In this document: one piece after another, positions 23,910 through 35,944 of the stretch
Layout of the letters: every line of letters starts with the position of its first letter
Position numbering within the stretch: the first letter of the stretch is position 1
Source: Enoplolaimus lenunculus
Lineage: Eukaryota; Nematoda; Enoplea; Enoplida; Thoracostomopsidae
Direction: 5' to 3'
DNA: 64,000 bases
Assembly: GCA_030248215.1 (NCBI GenBank)
Contig: JASANG010001451.1
Coordinates: 62,001 to 126,000, forward strand
The notes under the pieces: model-generated
The model's database searches: none
What the model was told of the DNA's origin: nothing
What the model saw: only the letters and a program-made list of their open reading frames with translations
Translations under genes and position numbers: made by a program

Positions 23910-24330
23910 TGTCCACAAGGTGTTGAAACGCTATTAAAATATTTGAAAAGTTCACTATCGGAAATCGAACGCAGCTAAAACTGTTTATGCAAAACGACCA
24001 GAAACAGAGACTATATTTCTTCAACAGGAACAAGGGAATTATGGAATATGAGTTGATGCCGGTTGCGACAACCACGTCCGTGACTCGAAGTTTTAAAAGT
24101 TTATATGAAATTTAATTTCAAACGATATAACAACAGAACGATCGACTTATATTTCAGGTCTTTTACATTATGAACGTTACATATATGCAGACGTTCAAAC
24201 TATTTTGCTATTGGTATATCGATAAAGATGGCATCCGGTGTTCATAAAATGTTTTTCAGAAATTAAAACGCCCTATGGTTGCCGACGTAAAAGCAAATAT
24301 GCAACCACAAGAATTTTCCCGAAATTTAAT
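23910..24330. other. No gene recognised
   Basis: AT-rich flank to the right of Helitron B; no repeat family or domain recognised. Confidence 0.45.
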
Positions 24331-24540
24331 TGGTTTATGTAAAGGTCAGGGGCGGAAAGTTATTCCGTCCGCAGGAATAGAGTAAACTTAAGCTTTAGAC
24401 TATTTTTTCGCTTAGGTTAGGCTTTAGGCTTAGGCATAAGTATAAGTTCATTCATATGCGTAAGATTTTAGGCGTACGCTTAGGAATATGGCTTAGACTA
24501 TTTTTTACTTAGGTTAGGCTTAGGCTTAGGCTTAAGTAAA
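24331..24540 (+). mobile_element. TTAGGC-bearing MITE, right end lost
   Basis: TATGTAAAGGTCAGGGGCGG start. The stretch CTATTTTTTCGCTTAGGTTA is partly repeated at 24500. No terminal inverse of the start was found. Confidence 0.7.
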
Positions 24541-24945
24541 TATTTTTAAACAATGTTTACCCCATTGCACCGTATGTCGCATCAATAAATTTGAATTGGT
24601 GGGGCCCACCGAAATAGCGATTAAAGATTATGGACTTTCGGATCAGAAGTGGACAGCCAGACTATACCACTTGCCCCTACTGTGATCAAAACCAAAATTT
24701 CCAACGAAAGTTAGGTGCTGACATCACGGTTGCCGTATGGATTGCTTCGGTCGCTAGCTTTTTTCACTGTATACATCGAGTGCATGTTTAGAAGTTTCTG
24801 GATCTGCTACTGCGATTATTCGGTATTTTGTTTAACAAAACGAATATGGATTGAAGAGGGCGTGGACCGCCTGTCTCCACTGTGATTCGACCTTTAAACA
24901 TAGTCCGTATTTTCAAATGTGTGTAACATCTATTACAAGTTAGCA

Positions 24946-25285
24946 CTAGCAGATCCAGAGGGAGTCGGGGGGGCGTACGCCACACGTCAGAAATTATTTT
25001 TGTGTTAAAATGGCAAGGTTCCTCCCAACCTTACAATTTTTTCCTCTCAAAAAATTTTTTTTGGAAAAAGACGATTTTTCCCGCAAAATTTGTTGTGATA
25101 AAATGGTAAAATTTCTCCTACCTTACAATTTTTTCCGCTCAGAAAACTTTTTTGTAAAAAACACATTTTCCTCGCAGAATTTTTTGTAATAAAATGGTAT
25201 TAAGCTCCTTACCTTACAATTTTTCGGCCTCAGGAAATTTTTTGGCGTTAAAATGATAAGGTCCCTACCTTACAATTTTTGCTTT
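24946..25285. repeat. CTAGCAGATCCAG element with three roughly 100-bp internal repeats
   Basis: After a CTAGCAGATCCAGAGGGA end and a GGGGGGGCGTACGCC block, a unit of about 95 bp recurs about three times. It contains AAAATGGTAAGG, CCTTACAATTTTT and CTCAGAAAA-type blocks. Confidence 0.7.
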
Positions 25286-25552
25286 TCGATTATAGTATCT
25301 ATACACATTTGAGAATATGGGCCTTAGCCTGAAAATCTATTAACGTCACCGATTTTTGTTTATACCAAGCCATGTTTTACAATATGGAAATACGTTTTCA
25401 GAAAAGGTAATCTCATTTAACATTTGAGTATTAAGAAAATATGTCATATTTTAAGAAAATATGTCATATTTTAAAAGTTTCGCGTTGTTAATATTCTTGC
25501 AATTTAAGCTTTACGGTACGCAGCTGTGACACTGTTTTACCTTGGACATAGC

Positions 25553-25692
25553 GGCTCATGTATAGAGCAGAGGCGGAACCTTTTTCTTTGTGACTGCAAT
25601 AAAGTAAGTTTAAGCTTAAAACTATTTTTAGGCTTAGGCTTAGGAACATGCATGCTTAAACTACTACTACCGCCATGTTCTTTACATTGGCC
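25553..25692 (+). mobile_element. TTAGGC-bearing MITE, short form
   Basis: GGCTCATGTATAGAGCAGAG start and TTCTTTACATTGGCC end; only two TTAGGC units remain inside. Confidence 0.8.
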
Positions 25693-25953
25693 GACACGGT
25701 TATAGTATTGGATTTAAGGTGCTCAAATAGGCTCCTGCGAAAAAATTAAACATTCTGGTGCAATTGCAAATTTTTCACGTTTTTTCAGTATATACCGACC
25801 TATATTAAAAATTGCCTCGGGGTGATAAGGGAAGTGCTTGTATGCCCTATTGCACCTACCTGCGGTTGCCCAAGTATTTTGTTATTTAACAATTTTGCTG
25901 TTAAGCACGCAACACCTATGAAATCTATCAGGTAGTCTCATTAAGAAATCAAC

Positions 25954-26270
25954 AAAAATCAACTGTTATAGATCAATTAACGAAGCATTTAAATGGCAGA
26001 AACCTTAAAGAAGCCCAACACTAGCGGATCGAGTGGACGAAACGGGATTGGGATTGACGTATGCCCCCCCGCCAAAAAATTATTTGTGATAAAATGGTGG
26101 TAAGGTCCCCAAAAAATTCACTGTTATAGATCAATTAACGAATCATTTAAATGGCAGAAACCTTAAGGAAGCCCAACACTAGCGAATCGAGTGGAGGAAA
26201 CGGGGTAGGGATTGACGTATGCCCCCCGCCAAAAAATTATTTGTGATAAAAGGGTGGTAAGGTCCCTACA
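25954..26270. repeat. 158-bp tandem duplication
   Basis: Two units, each from CTGTTATAGATCAATTAACG through CTAGCGGATCGAGTGG or its variant to AAATGGTGGTAAGGTCCC. They differ at several bases. Each carries one end of the CTAGCGGATCGAG hAT-like group. Confidence 0.92.
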
Positions 26271-26274
26271 TACA

Positions 26275-26930
26275 TTCCTATGTTCTCCCGAAACAATTGG
26301 CACATATATTGTATACAGTAAAAATTGCGTTTTATAACATTTGCCTGTCCGCACCAACGTTGTGAAAACATCTGTATCCGCCGCTGGGAACCGATGAATT
26401 GCCAGCAATTACAATGACACAACCTGATATCAGAATTGAAACTTGTGCATAATACAGTGGAACTCTGTAAAATGTATACATTGGAAAGTTGAACATCAGT
26501 TTCTGAAAAAATTTTAGTTCCATATTTTATAAGCAAAAAACAAAAAATTTCGATTAAACTAAAAATCTTTTGAATTTCAAAAACAGTCAAAAAAATTACG
26601 TTCTTAACGCCAACCGTAATTTTTTCAATGCTTATTGGGGGAATTTTCAGTTACCGTCTTTAAATTCATTACATATTGGTATCTTTCTTGTCATAAAAGT
26701 ACGACACAACTCTATATTAATCAAATCATCTGTAAATATTTTAGCTCTATTGTGACTAAAAATTAATCAAAAATAGCTTTCCCTATAGTAAAATACATCA
26801 AAGTGGCCAAATGCTATTATTGCCACGCTTTTGTAAATAATATCACGGCTAAACAATATTAATGTCGTACCGGTAATAAATTATGCCATCATACCTGTGT
26901 CAGTCTATGTAGGAACCGGGACATCTGACC
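26275..26930. other. No gene recognised
   Basis: AT-rich; overlapping short frames at 26237-26590 and 26570-26755 lack known motifs. Confidence 0.45.
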
Positions 26931-26954
26931 TTTCTACTAAGCAGCTGAAAAAGC

Positions 26955-27037
26955 GGCCTCCGGACCGGGGATCGAACTCTCAGCCTGCGGATCCTTAAGC
27001 GAACACTCTACCACTGCGCCACGTAGCACGCCCCTCC
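26955..27037 (-). ncRNA. tRNA-like sequence with polymerase III terminator
   Basis: On the minus strand: TGGCGCAGTGGTAGAGTG (A box), GAGTTCGATCCCCGG (B box), then TTTTT at 26952-26948. This is the best tRNA-like match in the window. The acceptor ends do not pair well, so a tRNA-derived SINE or pseudogene is more likely than a functional tRNA. Confidence 0.55.
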
Positions 27038-27114
27038 AACTGAATTTTTCGCCGACTTATTGCGTATGCACCAGAACAAACATGTCTGACATGCTTGCAA
27101 CTTGCAAGAAAATA

Positions 27115-27195
27115 GCTAAATTTTAGATCAGGGACCGAACGTTTTTCTGCGAGACTGTTACGCAGTAAGCTTAAGCTTTAAAATTATTTTGTCCA
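27115..27195 (+). mobile_element. TTAGGC-type MITE, left end only
   Basis: TAGATCAGGGACCGAACG followed by AGTAAGCTTAAGCTTTAAAA. The TTAGGC interior and right end are missing. Confidence 0.6.
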
Positions 27196-27199
27196 GCGA

Positions 27200-27935
27200 T
27201 CTATGCAGGGACGTGTACAAGGAGAATAGGATGGTTGGTTATATATCTAAAAATTTCAGGAGAGCTATTAAGATTAGAAAAACTTCTAACTGGTTTCACA
27301 ATCACATTCTAAATACTAAATGTCAAAAAATATTTCTCGCTTGCTATGTCGTTCTAAACTGTGTTTACTCGAAGTTGTGTAGACTCTCGAAATGAAATCA
27401 TGGCTATGCTCTTATAAGTGTATAGCAAACATGTCGTACATTGTCGTAAATCTTGTTGATCCTTAAAAACAGCGTGGAACACACACGACGTAGACTATTT
27501 TAAGCTTATTTCGCCAAAGAAAGATAAATACTTATATTGGATTTCAAAATGTTTATAATGCACTCTTGAGAATTTACCGACACACTGTGCTGCTTGTCTC
27601 CCTGAAGTAATCAATTTTTGTGTCTCAAAAATGGGCGTTCACAAAACTTTTTCTGGTCACTAAAACCAAACGCTACAGTTTTACAAGCTTCAATCATGTA
27701 TTTAAAACGTCAATTATATTTCGTGGTCGACGCTTCTTCCGACCAGGAACGTTTCTGAGGGGTTTAACTTCAAAGACAGAGTTTGCTAAAGGAGATATTG
27801 GGTGCTATAATTTTTGATCCCATCTAAAATGCTAAAATTGTCTGTTTTATATATATTTAGAAATGTTGAATGATATATTTGCTATATATGCCCAAAGATA
27901 TGTATATATACATACATATATATTATATATATAGA
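27200..27935. other. No gene recognised
   Basis: Short frames at 27189-27395 and 27620-27817 show no family signature. A TA-rich run closes the interval at 27896. Confidence 0.45.
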
Positions 27936-27940
27936 TATAT

Positions 27941-28794
27941 GAGGGTTCCAACCGGAACTAGATTTTGTCAGAAGTGGAATCGGAATCAGAATCAAATTTT
28001 TCTGTCGGAACCGGAATCAGAATCGGATTTAAGTTTATGTATACGCGTTTGTTTTGTATACAACCTTTTTGAAACCGTTCTCATTTGTTGGAAGCATGCT
28101 CTCGCTAAAAATTATTTTATGGCACACGAATTTACTTTGTGGGTCTTTGCCATCAAATTTCACAGTTTTTACGGGTCATTTAAGCAAGATTGGGTGCATT
28201 GTAGACAGTGCATCCTAAAGTATAGAATCAGCAATACAGTCAAGTCAAGTCTTCAATAAACTACTGTACCAATTTTGCCATTTCAATGAGGTTTCCGATT
28301 TATAAACCAAGTAGTAGGAATTCATTTCGGCGCACGACAACCTGAACTACATTTTTTGGCGGGTGAGCGGAAAAATGTTTTAATAATAAAAAAAGCTGAG
28401 CAGCTTTACTTTCAAGTATGCAAAATTGTCCATTTTTAACCATAGCTGAACGAATTTCGGGAAGAGTATATAAATAAATATATATGTACATATTAATACA
28501 CTCAGGCCTTCTTAGATATTAACGTTGGGTGCTGCCCGGAACATTTTTACTCTGGAGAAACTTTGCTCTCGCTGGAAAATATTAAACATCGACCAATACC
28601 CTCCACGATTTTTCGCCATTTCCAATCATATTGGACTAGCTACAGGCCTGAGTATAGCTTCACGCGGCGGTGCACCTTATTCAAAATGACGTTGATATTT
28701 AGACCAATAGTCGTTTGATGTGATTAAAGTTTTAAAGATTTTGCAGTGAAAGACAATACAAAAATTATAATGATTATTATTATAATTATTATTA

Positions 28795-28830
<36 letters not shown>

Positions 28831-29691
28831 TTTAGCTTTTCTGCAAAATACAGTAGTTTTTGACTAAAAATATCGCAAATGCACACTAACTGATGTTAAT
28901 AATAGTTGTGAAATTAAATTTCATAGGGTTTTATATACAACTCTGTATGCAAAGATCAAGCTGTTTAATAGCAGCCTGTGCAAAAAAAAACGGAATTATA
29001 TTGGAATTGGAACAGCAAATTTATATCGGAATAATTTCACACCGCAATCTGAACTAGAAATCTCGTGACGTTATATTTTGGTGAGACATAGTAAATATGT
29101 TTTCACGTATCGAAAACAGAAAAACAAACTACCAAGGATTACTACTTAACCTGCAGGAATGATCTCATGCTTGTTTTTGGAAAAAAATTGTATTCTAACG
29201 CTAATTGTTACCGATCTTGATTGAACTTCTAATCTAAATAAGAAAATGGAATTGGAACTTGTTTTTAATAATTCCAAACACGAATCAAGCATATATATCA
29301 GGGTTCTGGAATTGCTGCAAAAATTTAGTTCCTGTTCCTGCATTCACAGATGCAGGAACCGGAATTTTTGCGGTTTGGCGACGGCAAATTGATCATAACC
29401 ATTTAAAGATAGAAAACTTTGTCATTGAAAATTGTTTTATGTAAAAATAAATGTTTTTGCAATTAGTTCCATTTTGTCACTAAATTGTACCTGATGTATT
29501 TTCGCAACACTTGATGAAATAGCAGGAAAATTCTTCTAAAGCATTTTTGGGCAAGGATTCTAAAAAGTCCAACAGTGTGGTGAGAGTCATTTCAAATTCC
29601 GCTTCCTGTTCATGTTCCGGTTACTGCAAAGAAATTGAATTCCTTATTCTTGTTTCTGTTCTGGCTAAATTTAATTCCTGTTGGAACTCTG
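27941..29691. mobile_element. Probable composite hAT element, AGGGTTCCAACC ends
   Basis: The left end is AGGGTTCCAACCGGAAC and the right end inverted is CAGAGTTCCAACAGGAAT. Internal GGAATCGGAATCAGAATC-type runs at 27980 and a second end-like block at 29299-29365 (CAGGGTTCTGG, GCAGGAACCGG) suggest one element inside or beside another. No transposase frame was seen. An ATT microsatellite lies at 28775-28826. Confidence 0.4.
28775..28826. repeat. (ATT)n microsatellite
   Basis: An almost pure run of TTA triplets. An asparagine-rich frame across it is a by-product. Confidence 0.9.
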
Positions 29692-30082
29692 ATATGTATA
29701 TATGTTTATATATAAATACATATGTAAATATATGTGTATATATACATATATATGAGATGGCGTATTATTTCCTGCGAAACAAGCGCTATTCTATTATAAC
29801 TTCAAACCTCGTAAACAACCCTAGTATTTACGACCACTGTCTATAATTGAATTAGCCACGGCAAAATTTCAATTTGAATCTGAACCGTAAAAACGGTTTT
29901 TTTGATTAATAAAAATAGACGCCGAGGGGGTTTTTTATGATGAATCGGTAAAAAAGTTATTGTATTCAAAATTTTAAACAGATTTTAATTTAATAGTGAG
30001 TGACGTTCTTTATACGTCATTGCCATACGAGTTTCGGTAAGATATTAACCCAAATTTTGAAACGAATTGGGTATTTAGTGTG

Positions 30083-30254
30083 CAGGACTGTCGCCAGCTC
30101 ACCTGCTACGAAGGCTTACAATTTTTCAGGAAGGGCATACAAGGGTTTTTATCGACCGTTGACTAATAAGCAAGGTTAAGAGTCTTTAGAGGGGACCAAA
30201 ATTTTTCCTTGGTGTGCTGACACCACACTCCCCCCTCCGTTGGCTACGGGCCTG
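30083..30254. mobile_element. CAGGCCCGTAGCC-family MITE
   Basis: CAGGACTGTCGCCAGCTCAC start and GTTGGCTACGGGCCTG end. Confidence 0.82.
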
Positions 30255-30444
30255 TAAAATGCCGAAGTTATAGATATTTTATGGGACAAATCATACTTGG
30301 TAGTAGTGATGCGGGACAAATTGTACACTGCAACCGCATTGCCTTGCTTTAAATAATATAAGTCCATCGGTTAAAAATTGCAAATTATATCAAGATGCAA
30401 ATACACCAGCTACCACCTGTACGGCGCCTAAATTTAGAAGTTTT

Positions 30445-30617
30445 GCCCAATGTACAGAACTGGCTCGTAACAATAGTATAATCAAATTCCTAACTTTGAA
30501 AAATGAGCTTACACCAAGCCTAAGCCTAAGCCTAAGCGAACAAATTAGTCTAAAGCTTAAGCTTACTCAATTGCAGTCCCGCAGAAAAACGTTCCACCTT
30601 TGATCTTTACGTCAGCC
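30445..30617 (-). mobile_element. TTAGGC-bearing MITE
   Basis: Inverse orientation, with CCTAAGCCTAAGCCTAAGCG at its core. Flanks GAAGTTTT and GAAGATCT agree at 6 of 8. Confidence 0.82.
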
Positions 30618-30619
30618 GA

Positions 30620-31360
30620 AGATCTGTGAACAATTAAAAAACCGAACAGAAAGCGTTTCAACGTTTCAATGAAAGGAAAGGCAGCTGCTTAAAAGGTGCT
30701 TATCTCGATTAGCTGTTCGCTTTGTGTCAATTATCGTTTTAAACTTGTAACTAAACGATCAGACCTGTAGCCTGCTCAACATGCTGAAAGGAAGAAATTA
30801 TCAAGGATAAAATGAGGGGTTATCGTACGATTTTTAACGGTTAACGCTTCCTAAAACTACCCTCGCAGTAATTTTTCTACGGAGCCTTTCAGGGAGGGAT
30901 TGGGGGAATTACTTATAATTTGCATCGGGTTTAAGAATTTTAAGGAAAACTCATAGTTTTTCTAGAGGAAATTTGCAAAATGATTTTCTGGGATTTCACA
31001 ATATTTACGTTTGTGTTAAAGCTTTCCTAAGGTGCCCCCATAATTTTTCTAGGGAGGTTTTCATGGTGGGCATGAGGCGATAGCACACGATTTGCAACCG
31101 GTTTAACGGGGGCCCATAGTCTTTCTTGGAAAATCTGTTGTAAGGACATGTGGGTATTTGACAATATTTGCACCTGTGTTAAAGGTATCCTAGGGATCGA
31201 CATAATTTTTACAAGCAAATTTTCCGAAGTGCACACACTGGATTTCAAATGATTTACAACTGGGTTGAAAATATTTTCTATAGGAGATTTGGCCTCCATC
31301 GCTAACCACTGGCTCGTCAACGATGCCGTTAAACATCAGCATGAAAATAAACCTAGTTTG
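30620..31360. other. No gene recognised; diverged MITE-like pieces
   Basis: CAGACCTGTAGCCTGCTCAA at 30761 is a worn CAGGCCCGTAGCC end. Beyond it, blocks such as CCTAGGGATCGACATAATTT and CCTAAGGTGCCCCCATAATT repeat loosely with about 160-bp spacing (near 30850, 31025 and 31190). Confidence 0.45.
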
Positions 31361-31362
31361 TA

Positions 31363-31565
31363 GCAACATATAAAGATCAATGGCGGAATGGTTTTCTGTA
31401 AGAATACGGTAAAATAAGCTACAGCTTTAGAATAATTTTTTGCCTAGACTTAGGTTAAGGCTTTAGGCTCACGTATAAGCATATTTTTACGGTTAAACTT
31501 AGGTTTAGGCTTAGGCTTAGGTATTTGCTTATACTACTGTTACGGCTCTATTCTATACATTGACC
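31363..31565 (+). mobile_element. TTAGGC-bearing MITE
   Basis: ATATAAAGATCAATGGCGGA near the left end and TTCTATACATTGACC at the right. GTAGCAAC and GTAACAAC near the edges may be a 7-of-8 duplication. Confidence 0.78.
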
Positions 31566-32011
31566 GTAACAACAAACACACCGGTTTACGCACATTTCAA
31601 AAAGCTAAATAATTAATCTAAAACTATATTGAGCACTGTTTGAAACTAAAAAAACTCAAACGCAAGCTTAGACTGAAAAAATTATATGTTTCAACTTTGG
31701 AAAAATACTATTATAAACCTACAGTTTAAACTCTTGTTTTGGCCATCAACCTTAACTACTTCACTGAGTGATGGCTCGTTGAACTTAACGCGTGTTCAGA
31801 TCTATTAGCATAAGGTTTATAATAAAATCTGAATCAGACGAATAGCTTAATATTTAACCTATGTTTTAGCAGCGTCTTATTATTTAGAAGAATGGATTAC
31901 GAAACTTGTTCCGTCTCTTGTAACCGCCAGCTATTGTTACAAATACAAGTATCTGGTACTGTTGAGCTCAGCGCGTTCAGATCTATCCAATACACAGTAA
32001 GTACAATAAAA

Positions 32012-32624
32012 GGCCAGTGAAGAGGGGCGGGACTGTATTATAAGCTTATTCCTAAGCATAAGCCCAGTGGCGGATCCAGGATCTCACAATGCGGGGGCCC
32101 AAAGTTTCATAAATAATAAACTTATTTTTGACCCACACACAAACCACGAACTATTGCCATAAAATTGACTTCTTTACGTTCGTTCAATTGAGATGAATCA
32201 CAAATAAAACTAACGCATCAACGCAATTTAGATCTAAACAACAGTGTGGCAACATAAGTTCAGATTTGGTTTCAAACAGGCACAAATTTAAAGGCTCGGA
32301 TCCGGAAGCCAATTCAGTTTTGAAAAAGCAAAATCCAGTCAGCTTCAGCAACATCTGTTTTTGTTTTTGAATGAGTGCTGTTTTCGGAACAGCGTAGAAC
32401 AGCAATTGACACTCTATACAATTTTTATTGAGATGCTGTTGGGGAGGCCACGGCCGTGGTGGCCCCCCTTATGGATCCGCCATTGCCTAAGCCTACAACT
32501 AAGCCTAAGCGTAAGAATGAGCATATACCTAAGCCTAAGCCTAAGCGTAAGCCTAAACCAAGCCAAAAATTTGTCTATTACTGCCTTACAGAAAAACCGT
32601 CCGCCCCTGATCTTTACATGGGCC
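32012..32624 (-). mobile_element. TTAGGC-bearing MITE interrupted by another MITE
   Basis: Outer flanks CAATAAAA and AAATAAAA match at 7 of 8. The right side ends CCCCTGATCTTTACATGGGC plus C. A CAGTGGCGGATCC element at 32065-32485 landed in its GCCTAA tract. Confidence 0.82.
32065..32485 (+). mobile_element. CAGTGGCGGATCC hAT MITE with a different filler
   Basis: CAGTGGCGGATCCAGGATCT start and TATGGATCCGCCATTG end. Flanks CATAAGCC and CCTAAGCC match at 7 of 8. About 230 bp of unrelated sequence sits in the middle. Confidence 0.9.
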
Positions 32625-32639
32625 AAATAAAATTTCGTT

Positions 32640-33790
32640 CCAACGAACAGATTATTTAATGACCCATAGTTTTAGGGCGTCATCTTTTTTCCCGAAGGAC
32701 AGCTATAAAGCAGGCTAAGGCTTGAGATCAGGGTTAGTGTTTTCCGGAAAAATTGAATCAACCGGAAAAAACATTTTTTCGTTTTTCCGGAAACAACGGA
32801 AAAGCGGAAAAATAGAAAATCATGCGCTAATGCTTCCACAAGTGCAAGAACGTTAACGGTTGATGCGTCTATTGAATAAAATGACATTGAGAGATTCAAA
32901 CGACTACCTATTTTATTGTAAAAGTATCAAGATTTGATACGCATGATGATAAGCGTACTGTACACACTACAGAGCTGTCATATACCTAAAAGTTGCATAT
33001 GCCAGCGAACGTGGCCAGAAACTTGTTGTGTTGAGTCCTGCAAAACATCTTCCAACAGGATTTGCAGTTTTATTTGTAAAATCTTAAATTAATCAGAAGT
33101 TTGGTTCGCAACTGAACGCGGCATATATCTGCAAAAAATGTTGCATTTAGGAAAAAGCAAAAGCACAAAATAAGAACAAAATCAACTGCGACTTGCTAAT
33201 ACAACAGGAACAGTTAATTGTCTGAATGGCACCAATTCTCTGAACTGGCTTAAAATTTAGATTTCAGGGTTTTTAGAACAGAGAGATATTTTCACCAAAA
33301 TTGAAGTCTGTGTTTCGCGAAGCGGCGGTTGTCTTATAAAACAGTTAAAGGTTATAGCATAAATCGTACCTGAAACGGACTTATAGTCGCGTCGTAGGCG
33401 GACTTCGGCTCTGTGACGAAACATAACCTGATGCCACAGCTTCCGACCGCTACCGTTTTCTGTCTGCCGCCCCACAGAAAACACAATATGTTTAGTCACA
33501 AAAAACAATTGTTAGTACGGGTAAATGACAAATAACCTTTGTTGTCGTATCGGTAATAACGCGGGTGATGATCATTTATATAGATTTATACAAGATTAAG
33601 CTAAGCTCAATCATTAACGCACCCCTATTTGTATTTAGGCAAACTAAGAAGACGTGAAGCTTAGGGCGGTAAAACTAAATTGCAAAGATTAATGAGTAAA
33701 ATTCTAAGCACAGTTTGTCGTTTTAGAACAAAACATATAAGTACGGGTCACATGCTTTTCACAGTAACGTTGTAATACACCAATAAAAGA
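32640..33790. other. No gene recognised
   Basis: TTTTCCGGAAAA-type words at 32739-32815 suggest a decayed hAT end. The rest, including a frame at 33508-33257, shows no known motif. Confidence 0.45.
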
Positions 33791-33794
33791 ATTC

Positions 33795-33915
33795 ATTAAG
33801 CGTAAGGATGAGCTTATCCCTTAGCCTAAACCTAAACAAAACATAGTCTAAAGCTTGAGCTTACTCTATTTACAGTCTCGCAGGAAAACGTTCCGGCCCT
33901 GTTCTCTACATGGGC
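33795..33915 (-). mobile_element. TTAGGC-bearing MITE, partial
   Basis: It keeps TTAGCCTAAACCTAAAC, GTCTAAAGCTTGAGCTTACT and the terminus CCTGTTCTCTACATGGGCC. The far end is degraded. Confidence 0.7.
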
Positions 33916-33974
33916 CATGTCAATTATAGGGCCTGCTTACGGACAGACAAAAAACTGGAGGACTTAGACTTTGT

Positions 33975-34118
33975 GGTCAATGTACGGAACAGAGTAAAAC
34001 AGTAGTATAAGCGTATTCCTAAGTCTAAATCCAAGCTTAATCTTAAGCAAAAAACAGTCTAAACTTATATTATCACAGCCCCCAGAACAACGTTCCGTCC
34101 CTGTTCTCTGCATCGGCC
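33975..34118 (-). mobile_element. TTAGGC-type MITE with few hexamers left
   Basis: It starts GGTCAATGTACGGAACAGAG and ends CCCTGTTCTCTGCATCGGCC. It lies 60 bp from the previous copy. Confidence 0.72.
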
Positions 34119-34263
34119 GAATCAGAAAAGCCTAGACTTAGACTTAATTAGGCTTATGTTTAGGTTATGGTTTAGTAAAAGCGGGCCTTGTAGAAGTAAA
34201 TATACTCAAAGTTCATGGATAAGTCGTGGCCCAATAGAAATAGATCTACATAACAATCGCAAG

Positions 34264-34610
34264 CAGGGTACAACCGGAGGCCTGCCTTCGGCTCCGGCTC
34301 CGGCTCCGGCAGAATTTTTGCCTTCGGTAGTAAATTTTTTCATAATTTTGCAAAATTTATTAGTTTAACGCGTTTCATTTTACTTTTGTCACAATATTCA
34401 GGAAAGAATTTCCGAAATTTCGCAGAAAATCAGCGTAAAACGAAACAACTTAACAACATGTTGCAGATATTGGCTAAAATTAACTGATTAACTATCATTT
34501 ATACAACCTAATTTCGCCTCACGTCCACCTCCGGCTGCGGCGCCGGCGAGCTTCGGTGATCTCCGGCTTCGGCTCTGGCTCCTGTATTTTTTACGTCCGG
34601 TTGCCCTCTG
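34264..34610. mobile_element. hAT-type element, CAGGGTACAACCGG subfamily
   Basis: It starts CAGGGTACAACCGGAG and ends TCCGGTTGCCCTCTG, with GGCTCC repeats inside both ends. Flanks ATCGCAAG and ATCGTTGG agree at 5 of 8, so it is an old insertion. Confidence 0.7.
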
Positions 34611-34829
34611 ATCGTTGGTGAGAAATACCGAGACGGAGGATAGAAGATAAAGGAAAATTGTGCTTTAAAATGTTGTGATGTTAGTATTTTATACCAGAAA
34701 CATAGACAGACCTTTGTATATACCCAGCTTCGGCCCCGATAAAACTCTTTCCGGTCGGTAGATTTTCGAGCAAGAAATTAACGGTAGCCAAAAATGAAAC
34801 CAAAGCACTGCTTCTGCGAGATCCGGACC

Positions 34830-35071
34830 TTTAGGAATGTACTTTCAAAATGTAAGTACTTAAGTACGCTTTAAAGATTCGAGCTCAGTTTTATTTGGTC
34901 CTGAAGTCATGCACTACAATTAGGAATAATTGACCTTCATGGACTCTAATTAAGAATTAGGGACCCTATTCGCTTACGAACACTTATTAGGGATACGGAC
35001 CCCTATTTATTGGGACTCAAAATGGGGACCCCCTCTTATTACCCCACACCCTCTTATTCGGATCACTACAG
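34830..35071 (+). mobile_element. CTGTAGTGACCC-type MITE, right half
   Basis: It starts at TTAGGAATGTACTTTCAAAA in the element interior and runs to CTTATTCGGATCACTACAG, followed by TA. Confidence 0.85.
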
Positions 35072-35401
35072 TACACTTTTTCCATCTGTTGATATACCTA
35101 GCGGTGATGTTTAGAAATCCCTATTGAATTATTGACTCAAAAATGAACACCGAAGTGGGGGTATCGAGTTTACTTTTGAACTCCTCGAAAAGATTCAATT
35201 TTTTGTACGCTCACAACAATTGAACACGGACACGTTATAGTAAAATAATTTATTTTCAATTTTCAACACTAAAATGTATACAGCGTTGCCACAAATTTTT
35301 TAAGCGTTATTTATACAAAGCATCACAAAACTCGACTATCAGTACATACATTTCTTTAAATTTGATGCATTCAAAGCGTTGAATTTTCGTTTCTTCTGAA
35401 A

Positions 35402-35762
35402 CGAGCCCGTAGTCAGTGGAGGGCTCAGCAATTTAGAAAAATGTTGTCTCGCCGAGAGAAGTTTCATCCTCGCGTTTGCCCATGTTACATTAAGGAGCGT
35501 CCAGGTTTCTGGTGAGTCTATAAATGAGTAGGTTTAGATTCTAGATTACATTTTTTTGCTTAGGCTTAGGCTTAGGCTTATGGTTAGGCTTAGGAACACA
35601 TTTTTGCAACGCTTAGGGTCAGGCTTAGGCTTAAGAATACGCTTAATCTACTGCTACGCCCCTAAAAATAACATTGGCCCTCTCTTCTTTGGCATCTGAC
35701 AGCATAATACGCTCTTCCTAAATTTTGAGCTGCCCTAGCAAGGTGAGCTTGCTACGGGCCTA
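35402..35762. mobile_element. CAGGCCCGTAGCC-family MITE, interrupted
   Basis: CGAGCCCGTAGTCAGTGG start and GCTTGCTACGGGCCT end; the middle is replaced by the TTAGGC-type element at 35477-35679. Confidence 0.75.
35477..35679 (+). mobile_element. TTAGGC-bearing MITE, second subfamily, nested
   Basis: TGCCCATGTTACATTAAGGA start and AAAAATAACATTGGCC end, with three TTAGGC units in the middle. It interrupts the CAGGCCCGTAGCC-type element at 35402-35762. Confidence 0.75.
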
Positions 35763-35944
35763 TTCTCTAAAATCTGACATTAATATTTCAGTACAGTACT
35801 CCAATTCTAAACTTTCAATAAGACCTAACGCATACGTTTATGCTTGAGTTTAACGCACCAATAAAATTTTAACATAATCAAACGGAAAAAAATCTTATGA
35901 GAACACAGCAATCATATTTTAATCTGTTTACACTTGGGCACATC

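Noticed and set aside
23539-24075. Poly-isoleucine and poly-asparagine frames
   Set aside because: Translation of the ATT microsatellite.
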